From Kiritimatiellia bacterium (GTDB taxonomy: Bacteria; Verrucomicrobiota; Kiritimatiellia; RFP12; UBA1067), in assembly GCA_017959645.1 (NCBI GenBank), contig JAGDAE010000008.1:1-14303 (forward strand): a stretch of 14,303 bases of DNA, read 5' to 3'. Positions 1-6,497 of the stretch are shown one piece after another (the first letter of the stretch is position 1; every line of letters begins with the position of its first letter). The notes under the pieces were generated by a model. It did no database searches. It was not told the DNA's origin and was given only the letters and a program-made list of their open reading frames with translations. The position numbers and the translations under genes are program-made.

Positions 1-780
1 GGAACAAATAGCGGCAGGAAGTACTCGGCTGCAGCACTCTCGGCTTTCGGTGAAGGCGACAATTCCAACGCGTTCTTCACCGGCAAGCCCCATGTGGAAG
101 GACTCGGTCGCACATTCCTCTTCCGCAACTACCGAGCTTCCATCGCCAAATGGCAAACCACCGATCCTCTCGGATATCCCGACGGCTGGAATCAGTTGGT
201 GTATTGCAATAACGGCGTGACGAGCGCGGTGGATTTGTGGGGGTGTGATGCAGCTTCTTATTACGATGTCTTTAAAAGATATGTTGATACCATAATGAGT
301 TTGAATTCGAGTGATGTACTGAACAATATAACGTCTCACACGATACAAAATGCAGGCAATGGCAACTTTCGCTTTGTAAAAATGTACGATAGGACTATTT
401 CGGTTTTGCATTATGATTGGAGGAAAGTGAATCCAGAGGAAACGCGCTTGCGTAATGGGAAGGTGGAATATAAATATGAAATGTGTGTTGATGACTGGAT
501 GTATGAGGTTCGAATTCTTCAGGCAAAAATAGTGGAAGATGTTGATGTGGAAATCTGGGAAAGTACGGTTGCCGGTGTTGGTATAATTGGTCTTGCATAT
601 CCTTTGCTGGGCATTGCGACGTCAATATCTGCTGTGGGCGAGAATGTTGTCAAACGAATATTGACTATCCATTGTTCAGAATATGAATGGATACCTGTCG
701 GATTAGTATTTACGCGAAAATTGGATAGTAGCGGCGATTTTATAATTGAACACCATAGGAGCACAAAGTTTATGGAATGA
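1..780 (+). CDS. RHS repeat-associated core protein, 3' end (partial), with variable C-terminal tip
   Basis: The reading frame is open from base 1, so the gene starts upstream of the window. Residues 1-81 (window numbering) are the end of an RHS core: FLFRNYRASIAKWQTTDPLG, then YPDGWNQLVYCNNGV, closing with DLWG. In RHS/YD-repeat families this block ends the conserved shell, and what follows is a variable, often toxic, cargo. Here the tip is residues 82-259 (178 aa, from about base 244). Base composition drops to AT-richer DNA exactly at that junction, as expected for an exchangeable tip. I recognise no nuclease, deaminase or ADP-ribosyltransferase motif. A hydrophobic glycine/alanine-rich segment at about 188-210 (STVAGVGIIGLAYPLLG) could insert in a membrane, and the end contains EHHRSTKFME. 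The stop overlaps the next gene by ATGA. RHS identity is firm; that the tip is a toxin is inference. Confidence 0.85.
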   Translation, partial: GTNSGRKYSAAALSAFGEGDNSNAFFTGKPHVEGLGRTFLFRNYRASIAKWQTTDPLGYPDGWNQLVYCNNGVTSAVDLWGCDAASYYDVFKRYVDTIMSLNSSDVLNNITSHTIQNAGNGNFRFVKMYDRTISVLHYDWRKVNPEETRLRNGKVEYKYEMCVDDWMYEVRILQAKIVEDVDVEIWESTVAGVGIIGLAYPLLGIATSISAVGENVVKRILTIHCSEYEWIPVGLVFTRKLDSSGDFIIEHHRSTKFME

Positions 781-1946
781 AAATGAATTTTCTTTTTCCG
801 TTTGTTACGATAGTTTCAAGTCTTGCATCAGTTGGCGTGTTTGATGATGACGGGGCGGATGATCCTGTCGGCTTGCCTTTTTGCCGAGAGGGGGAGTATT
901 ATGGACTTGAGCTTTCCGACGACGAGGTTTATAAGGCTACAGAAAAAATATTATGCTATGAGTTCAGAGATCGTGGTGTCCTTGTAATGGACGGAATGCA
1001 TGACTACAAATTCGAGTCTATGCGGATCATGGCGGTGGCAGACGATTATGGGAGGCCGATTCTTCCGTATAGAGTAATTATAGAAGTTGTGCCAATAGGT
1101 ATACATAAACGCTCTGGCAATGAGATAATAGAATTTATGCTCAACAACTTGAAAAAATCTTGCAAGCAGGAATCTGTTCGATTTGCCGCAGAATTGTTGT
1201 CAGCAGAAGCGTATCTTTCATCTGATGCCAGAATGATGTCGATATTCGAAGCGAAAGCTATGGTGTTTTCCGGCTTGCAGTATCTAAACGAGGAATCGTC
1301 GTATGATGTGGGCGGGAGCGAAACTCGCGTGTTTCGATTGTCTGGACCAATGGATGGGTGTCGAATTGGACATGTGTTCCGCCACTGTGTAGAATATCAA
1401 AAAGTAAAAGGTTTCGGAGTGGTACGTGACGTACTTTGGCCGCAAACCATAGACGGCGCAAGGCGTCAATGCACTAGGATTGGAGTCATGTGGCTAAATG
1501 GTGAAATCAAGTATTTATGTAGCTATGCCGTTTATTGCAAGTTACATGATGAAATGAACGGCTTTGAAAAAAGTGTGCGATATCGTGTTTTCAATCTTTC
1601 GAAAACGCTTTCGCATAGAGATTCGCTTGTTGAGGGTGAGATATTTGTTGGACTGGATGTCGATACGAAAAAAATGCGTGTTCGCAGTGCTTACCTTCCA
1701 TCTGGTGTGGCGCTTGACATCAAACAATGTGTTGCAACATTTACGACTATGGATAACGGACGGACTGTGCGTATTAGGCATGATGGCTATGATGAAATTA
1801 TTAATCGCAATGCCAGCAATGAACTTGGCGAAGGAAGCACTTCGGGAGTTGTCGAATGGGATGCGCCAATTCTCTTGTTCAATGGTGCGCAAATCGTCTT
1901 CGATGTCGGTTGCCCAACAGAGCGTATGTATCGCTTTGATCGCTGA
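777..1946 (+). CDS. Hypothetical 389-aa protein coupled to RHS tip (candidate immunity/partner)
   Basis: I do not recognise this family. The start ATG shares the ATGA of the RHS stop, which points to translational coupling. A second in-frame ATG lies two codons later, and an AGGAG at 757-761 is rather far upstream. Residues 3-22 (MNFLFPFVTIVSSLASVGVF) form a hydrophobic N-terminus that could be a signal peptide or membrane anchor, followed by an acidic stretch (DDDGADD). The remainder is a mixed alpha/beta-looking soluble protein with no repeats and no transmembrane segment that I can see. Codon and base use are AT-rich like the RHS tip and unlike the GC-rich genes from 2362 onward, so the two probably travelled together. 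Position favours an immunity protein, and an exported one would fit a membrane- or periplasm-acting tip. At 389 aa it is large for that role, so a second effector part or an unrelated cargo gene is also possible. Confidence 0.75.
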   Translation: MKMNFLFPFVTIVSSLASVGVFDDDGADDPVGLPFCREGEYYGLELSDDEVYKATEKILCYEFRDRGVLVMDGMHDYKFESMRIMAVADDYGRPILPYRVIIEVVPIGIHKRSGNEIIEFMLNNLKKSCKQESVRFAAELLSAEAYLSSDARMMSIFEAKAMVFSGLQYLNEESSYDVGGSETRVFRLSGPMDGCRIGHVFRHCVEYQKVKGFGVVRDVLWPQTIDGARRQCTRIGVMWLNGEIKYLCSYAVYCKLHDEMNGFEKSVRYRVFNLSKTLSHRDSLVEGEIFVGLDVDTKKMRVRSAYLPSGVALDIKQCVATFTTMDNGRTVRIRHDGYDEIINRNASNELGEGSTSGVVEWDAPILLFNGAQIVFDVGCPTERMYRFDR

Positions 1947-2045
1947 ACGATATTGTGCGTCCGTGTTTATCCCCAAATGGTGGACCTATAGAGGCGGCAA
2001 AGAAATATAGTGGTTTCTCTGCGGAGATTTTATATACTATGCGGC

Positions 2046-2278
<233 letters not shown>

Positions 2279-2298
2279 ATAGGTTGAAAACGGCGCGT

Positions 2299-2327
2299 AT
2301 TATCTCATATTGCGCCGAGTCCGTCAA
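2299..2327 (-). promoter_or_regulatory. Sigma-70 promoter of tRNA-Ala
   Basis: On the minus strand a -35 box TTGACG (2327-2322) is separated by exactly 17 nt from a -10 box GATAAT (2304-2299). Each box matches the consensus at five of six positions. The tRNA begins about 20 nt beyond the -10, leaving a short leader to be removed. The promoter sits between the end of the helicase gene and the tRNA, so the tRNA does not depend on the upstream operon. Confidence 0.85.
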
Positions 2328-2361
2328 GGGGGTAAATCAAAATTTATCGCACCGCGTACGG

Positions 2362-4377
2362 TTACCGGCGCCAGATGGTTCTGTACGTCGGCTTTGGTCT
2401 GGAGTATCCGGAACCACCGCCTGAAAACGACGAATACGCCGGAGGCGGAGCCACGACACGGTAGACTTTCAGCAGACCGGCCGGTATCTCCTTCAGGAAC
2501 ACGGACGGGTCGACCGGGAAGATTCCGCCGTCCGGCATCTTGCGCATCATCGGCGAGAACATGAAAAGCCGGTCCTTCGCGCGGGTGACGGCGACATAAA
2601 AAATCCGGCGTTCCTCGTCCTGCCGCCCTTCTTCCTCCGCTTTCTGGCTCGGAAACATTCCCGCCGAGCACCACGGAATGACCACCACCGCCCATTCCAT
2701 GCCCTTCGCCTGGTGGACGGTCGAAAGAGTCACGCGGTCGGAGTCGGGATCGTTGCGTCCGATGTCGAGATTGGTAAGCAGCGCGACATCGGCGAGAAAA
2801 CCCTCGAGCCCGTTTTCCGCGCCGGCGATCTGGGAGGCCAGTTCCTTGATGTCGTCGAGACGGCTCTCGGCTTCTTCCGGCTCCCAGGCGGACTCCAGGC
2901 GGTCCGCATAGAACATGTCGGCGAAATCAGCGACCAGCGCCCCGTTTTCGCCAGCGGCAAGGCGCGAAACCGCGGTTTCGAAGCATTTGGATACGGCGGG
3001 CCATAGCGGACGCGCCTTCGCGCCGAGCATCGAGCCGAGCTGTTCGCGCTGGGCGGCGAGTTTGCCGTCGAAACGCCCGCCGAGCTTCTGCCAGTATTTT
3101 TTCGCGCTCGCGGCGCCGACTCCGGGCAGCAGCGAAACGAATCTGAGAAACGACAGTTCGTCGCACGGGTCGACCAGAAGCCGCAGATACGCGAGCACGT
3201 CCTTGGTGTGGATCTGCTCGAAGACGCCGACGCCGGAGGTTATGCGGAAAGGTATCTTCATCCGCGCCATGGTCATCTGGATGTCGATCGACTGGTAGTG
3301 GCTGCGGTAGAGAACCGCCATGTCGCCGTAGCGGTAGCCGCGCGAGCGCATCTCGCATATCGTCTTCACCGTCTCGAGCGACTGGGCCTTGCTATCGTAG
3401 ACCTTGCAGACCACGGGCATGTCTTCGCCGGAGCGGATCGGGCGAAGCCGCTTTTCGAACTGCCCGGCGGCGTCGCGCATGACGACATTGGCCACGTCGA
3501 GGACCCCAGGAACCGACCGGTAGTTTCGCTCGAGCTTGACTATGCGGCAGCCGCTCCAGCGCTTCGGAAACTCCATTATGTTCTCGATCTGCGCCCCGCG
3601 CCACGTGTAGATGCACTGGAAATCGTCCCCGACCGCCATTATGTTGCGGTGCTTCGCCGCGAGGATGTCGGTGAACTCGGCCTGCAGGCCGTTGGTATCC
3701 TGGTACTCGTCGACAAGAATGTGCAGAAAATGCTCCTGCAGCATTTCGCGCACGCGACCGTCGGTCTTGAGCATGGCGAGGGCGTTGACGAGCAGATCGT
3801 CGAAATCCATGGCCCCGAGCTCGCGTTTCCGGAGCGCGTATTTTCCGGCTATCTCGCCGATCTTGTCCGCGTCTATCCCCGCCGTCTTCGTCTGCCAGCG
3901 CGAAGCGACCGTCTCGACGCTGCGCGATTCGTTCGCCGCCTCCGAAATGATCTTGGCGACGATCTCTTTCTTCGGAAAATCCTTGGGATTATCGACCGAC
4001 GATTTGATTATCTCGCCGACGAGCTTCTTCTGGTCGTCGTCGTCGATTATCCTAAAATCCGGCCGGTAGCCGATCGACGAGCCGTAACGGCGCAGGAGCC
4101 GCGCGCACACCGAATGGAAGGTTCCCGACCATATGGCCGACACCGCGCCGCCGGAAACGCACTCGGCGCGTTCAATCATTTCGCGCGCCGCGCGGTTGGT
4201 GAAGGTCAGAAGCAGTATGCGTTCGGCCGGAATCCCCCTCTCGAGCAGAAAGGCGACGCGGTGCACGAGAGTCCGGGTCTTCCCCGTGCCCGCCGCAGCG
4301 AGCACGAGGATTGGTCCGTCGCCGGCGGTCGCGGCCGCGCACTGCTCCGGATTCAGAAGAGTCGAGAAATCGGTCAT
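2362..4377 (-). CDS. UvrD/PcrA/Rep-type superfamily 1A DNA helicase
   Basis: ATP-dependent 3'-5' DNA helicase of the UvrD/Rep family, cytoplasmic, acting in repair or in removing obstacles to replication. All SF1A motifs are visible in order: Q motif LNPEQ (8-12), Walker A AAAGTGKT (27-34), Ia LTFTNRAA (57-64), Ib GTFHS (85-89), Walker B VDEYQD (222-227), III GDDFQCIYTWRGA (250-262), IV LERNYRS (282-288), V TVHQAKGMEW (553-562) and VI VAVTRAKDRL (595-604). At 671 aa it is a little shorter than typical PcrA/UvrD (about 720). The C-terminus is Gly/Ser/Tyr-rich and ends in basic residues (YRTIWRR), which may stand in for the usual C-terminal interaction module. The ATG lies 3 nt after the stop of the serine-hydrolase gene, so it is the last gene of the rsmE operon. 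Which of UvrD, PcrA or Rep it represents cannot be decided here, so I give no symbol. Confidence 0.95.
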   Translation of the reverse strand: MTDFSTLLNPEQCAAATAGDGPILVLAAAGTGKTRTLVHRVAFLLERGIPAERILLLTFTNRAAREMIERAECVSGGAVSAIWSGTFHSVCARLLRRYGSSIGYRPDFRIIDDDDQKKLVGEIIKSSVDNPKDFPKKEIVAKIISEAANESRSVETVASRWQTKTAGIDADKIGEIAGKYALRKRELGAMDFDDLLVNALAMLKTDGRVREMLQEHFLHILVDEYQDTNGLQAEFTDILAAKHRNIMAVGDDFQCIYTWRGAQIENIMEFPKRWSGCRIVKLERNYRSVPGVLDVANVVMRDAAGQFEKRLRPIRSGEDMPVVCKVYDSKAQSLETVKTICEMRSRGYRYGDMAVLYRSHYQSIDIQMTMARMKIPFRITSGVGVFEQIHTKDVLAYLRLLVDPCDELSFLRFVSLLPGVGAASAKKYWQKLGGRFDGKLAAQREQLGSMLGAKARPLWPAVSKCFETAVSRLAAGENGALVADFADMFYADRLESAWEPEEAESRLDDIKELASQIAGAENGLEGFLADVALLTNLDIGRNDPDSDRVTLSTVHQAKGMEWAVVVIPWCSAGMFPSQKAEEEGRQDEERRIFYVAVTRAKDRLFMFSPMMRKMPDGGIFPVDPSVFLKEIPAGLLKVYRVVAPPPAYSSFSGGGSGYSRPKPTYRTIWRR

Positions 4378-4380
4378 CCG

Positions 4381-5598
4381 TCAGTTCATGCGCCCAGTGT
4401 ACGCATCCGAGTCGGAATTGTCGGTCTTGGCGTTGAGAAACGCATCCTGGGCCTCGTTGACCTTGGCATCCCACGGACGCGGCCCGCCGGTAAGCTGGAC
4501 TATCCACATCTTCAGCTGCCGGGTCTTCCAGTTGATCGAGCAGTTGGTGCCCCAGGCGCCGCCGTGGCCGAACCAGCCGTTCGCCTCGTCGGTCCAGAGT
4601 CCGAGCGAATAGCCGCCCATTCCGGCAGGACGGGTGGAAGTCGCGAGAATCGACTTGACGGTCTCCTCCTTGAGAATGCGCACGCCGTTGTCGCCGACGC
4701 CGAGGTTCATCAGCATTTTGTAGAACTTGAGCTGGTCGTTCGCGGTCGTCCACAGTCCGGCGCCGGCCGAAGCGAAGACGTGGCCGTCGTTGTAGGGACG
4801 CTGCTGCCAGCCCTCGCAGCTTTTCCACTCGGCCGGGGCGTTCTCGCGGCAGTCGTACATTTCGATCTGGTGCGCGAGCTGCGCGTCGGTCGGCCAGAAC
4901 GTGGTGTCGTACATCCAGAGCGGATCGAGCACGTTCTTCTTGAGATAATCCTCCCACTTCATGCCGGTCGCGGCCTCGACGACCGCCGCGCCGATGTCGA
5001 TACCCGTGTTGGAGTACTGTTCGGCCGTGCCTGGCTCGAAGAGGATCGGCTGGGCCGCCGCCGAAGCGGCGACGATCCTAAGCGGCATGCCGCCCGACCA
5101 TCCGCCGCCGGGAATCGTGAAGTTCTTGCCGGGCAGCTCGAACGGGAAGCCGCCGGTATGGTTGAGGCACATCCTGACCGTGAGGACGTTCTTCGCCTTC
5201 TCGAGCGTGCGCACGCCGTCGGCGTCGCTCTTGAGAACCCACAGTTCCGCGAACTCGGGCAGGTATTTGGAGACGGGATCGTCGAGCGATATCACGCCAT
5301 CCTCGACGAGTTTGGCGACCGTGACCCCGCAGAATCCCTTCGTCTGCGAACACTGCATGAACGCATCGTCCATCTTTATCTCGCGTTTGGCCGCTACGTC
5401 GGCGTAGCCAATCGCCGCAGTCTCCTGCACTCCGTCATTGTAGACGACGCTTATCGCGCCGGGCAGCTCGCCGCTTTCGATGTAGGGCCTCGTCGCGTCT
5501 TTGACGTACGACGTTCCGGACTCGCGGCAGGCGCAGGAAGCGCGGCAGAAGCCGGCGGCGACGGCCGAGACCGCAATCGCCAATATCAGTTTCTTCAT
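4381..5598 (-). CDS. Exported serine hydrolase, beta-lactamase/esterase (class C-like) family
   Basis: A 405-aa protein of the 'beta-lactamase-related' serine hydrolase fold (AmpC / EstB / DD-peptidase relatives). The three active-site motifs are present: S84-Q-T-K87 (nucleophile and general base), Y195-S-N197, and H345-G-G347, which takes the place of KTG and is typical of the esterase/peptidase branch. An N-terminal segment MKKLILAIAVSAVAAGFCRA is a signal peptide, so the enzyme is exported. Cysteines at 18, 22 and 24 leave open whether it is a lipoprotein, because the lipobox is poor. The start at 5598 is chosen for the strong SD AAGGAGG (5606-5612) and because it follows the end of rsmE with an ATGA overlap. 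The frame stays open further upstream, but that part is antisense-type shadow of rsmE. Substrate is unknown; antibiotic resistance should not be inferred. Confidence 0.9.
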   Translation of the reverse strand: MKKLILAIAVSAVAAGFCRASCACRESGTSYVKDATRPYIESGELPGAISVVYNDGVQETAAIGYADVAAKREIKMDDAFMQCSQTKGFCGVTVAKLVEDGVISLDDPVSKYLPEFAELWVLKSDADGVRTLEKAKNVLTVRMCLNHTGGFPFELPGKNFTIPGGGWSGGMPLRIVAASAAAQPILFEPGTAEQYSNTGIDIGAAVVEAATGMKWEDYLKKNVLDPLWMYDTTFWPTDAQLAHQIEMYDCRENAPAEWKSCEGWQQRPYNDGHVFASAGAGLWTTANDQLKFYKMLMNLGVGDNGVRILKEETVKSILATSTRPAGMGGYSLGLWTDEANGWFGHGGAWGTNCSINWKTRQLKMWIVQLTGGPRPWDAKVNEAQDAFLNAKTDNSDSDAYTGRMN

Positions 5599-6314
5599 TG
5601 TTGTTCCTCCTTGTTTAGTTTTGCGGCGAGTGCGATCACCGCCGTGTCTGTTTTCAAAATCCTCTTTCCGAGAGAGAAGCGCGAAAACCCGCGCTCCTCG
5701 AGAAGCTCCAGCTCCGCATCGGTCCAGCCGCCTTCGGGCCCGACCGCCAAAAGAAGCCTGCCCGCGCGCCGCTCCGCCGCCGGTGCGCCCCCGCAATACG
5801 GATGCGCGACGACGCGGTTGGCGCTCGGAAACATCGCGTCCAGTTCTTCGCGCACGAACCGCGCGAAATTCCTGCGCGTCTCGAGCGCCGGCATCTCGGT
5901 CGTTCCCGCCTGCATGAGCCCGTCGACGAACAGCGGCCGCCAATTCTCCTCTTTGAGCAGCGTCGCGCCCCAGAAGTCCTTCTCCACCTTCTTCGCGCCG
6001 ACGAGCACAATCCTGCCGACGCCGAGCGAGGCGAGCTGCGGGAGCAGACGCTTCATCGCGCGCGGACGCGGCGGCGCGAGAACGAGATCGAACCACGACG
6101 CAAGCGCCTCTTCGCAATGGCAGATCTCGACGGCGACCTCGCCGTCGCCGACGGAGATTATCCGCGAGACGCCGACGGGGCCGTCTATTTCGCCGGTCTT
6201 GAGCGTCTGGCCGACCTCGCCGTGCAGAACGTCGATCACATGCCGCGCCCGCGCGCCGCCGAATCTGGCCACGCCACCGTCGATTTCGCTGCGCTCGAAC
6301 AGTATGCGGTTCAT
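5595..6314 (-). CDS. rsmE: 16S rRNA (uracil1498-N3)-methyltransferase RsmE
   Basis: A SPOUT-class, SAM-dependent enzyme that makes m3U1498 in 16S rRNA of the 30S subunit. The 239-aa length is normal for RsmE. It opens MNRILFER, with the N-terminal PUA-like part to about residue 70. The SPOUT domain carries the hallmark AVGPEGGWTDAE (190-201) and GKRILKTDTAVIAL (216-229), which form the cofactor-binding trefoil knot. The middle segment RAMKRLLPQLASLGVG (85-100) corresponds to the usual 'K...ELGV' helix. It is first in a minus-strand operon with the serine hydrolase (ATGA overlap) and the helicase. The start ATG has only a weak GGG-rich SD (GGTGGCGGGA), about 15 nt upstream. Transcription probably begins at the palindromic -10 about 45 nt upstream, shared with or facing tRNA-Pro. 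Confidence 0.93.
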   Translation of the reverse strand: MNRILFERSEIDGGVARFGGARARHVIDVLHGEVGQTLKTGEIDGPVGVSRIISVGDGEVAVEICHCEEALASWFDLVLAPPRPRAMKRLLPQLASLGVGRIVLVGAKKVEKDFWGATLLKEENWRPLFVDGLMQAGTTEMPALETRRNFARFVREELDAMFPSANRVVAHPYCGGAPAAERRAGRLLLAVGPEGGWTDAELELLEERGFSRFSLGKRILKTDTAVIALAAKLNKEEQQ

Positions 6315-6338
6315 CTCGATGTTTTTCCCGCCACCCCA

Positions 6339-6367
6339 TTGACTTCGTGGACGGAAAATAGTATACT
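6339..6367 (+). promoter_or_regulatory. Sigma-70 promoter of tRNA-Pro
   Basis: The -35 is TTGACT (6339-6344), the spacer is 17 nt, and the -10 is TATACT (6362-6367). The tRNA starts 37 nt after the -10. The leader between them contains an inverted repeat, TTTCCC...GGGAAA. Confidence 0.85.
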
Positions 6368-6369
6368 AT
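6358..6369. promoter_or_regulatory. Palindromic -10 element, possible bidirectional promoter (rsmE / tRNA-Pro)
   Basis: ATAGTATACTAT is a perfect 12-bp palindrome, so TATACT reads as a -10 on both strands (6362-6367 on +, 6365-6360 on -). On the minus strand a weak -35, TTGGAG (6387-6382), lies 16 nt upstream of that -10. The resulting transcript would start about 40 nt before rsmE. Symmetric -10 elements are known to drive divergent transcription in bacteria; that this one does is inference. Confidence 0.5.
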
Positions 6370-6404
6370 CTCCCGTTTTCCCTCCAAAAGGGAAATTCCC
6401 GGGT

Positions 6405-6481
6405 CGGAGCGTAGCGCAGCCTGGTAGCGCGTTTGCTTCGGGAGCAAAAGGCCGAGGGTTCAAATCCCTCCGCTCCGACCA
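6405..6481 (+). tRNA. tRNA-Pro (CGG)
   Basis: Acceptor CGGAGCG pairs with CGCTCCG. The D arm is GCGC-AGCCTGGTA-GCGC. The anticodon stem TTTGC/GCAAA encloses loop TTCGGGA, giving anticodon CGG (proline, CCG codon). The T arm is GAGGG-TTCAAAT-CCCTC. Discriminator A is followed by an encoded CCA (6479-6481). The gene is complete. It runs head-on toward the end of the 1258-aa glycan-enzyme gene, with only 16 bp between them. Confidence 0.97.
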
Positions 6482-6497
6482 TTTCTTCCACTTCATT

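Noticed and set aside
1542..2010. Frames on both strands within and after the 389-aa gene
   Set aside because: They are shadows of the 777-1946 gene with no start signals or domains.
4381..5598. Reading the serine hydrolase as an antibiotic-resistance beta-lactamase
   Set aside because: HGG instead of KTG and a chromosomal operon context fit the broad esterase/peptidase relatives; nothing shows beta-lactam hydrolysis.
3208..6342. Very long + strand open frame (1044 codons) opposite the helicase, hydrolase and rsmE genes
   Set aside because: It is antisense to three genes with complete motifs, has no domain, and is Arg/Ala/Val-rich as expected from the GC-biased opposite strand. The same applies to frames at 5802-8810 and 10293-12266, and to the minus-strand shadow at 6493-9063.
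4381..6447. 688-codon version of the serine hydrolase starting at 6447
   Set aside because: The extra N-terminal part is Arg-rich shadow of rsmE. The real start at 5598 has a signal peptide, a strong SD and an ATGA overlap.
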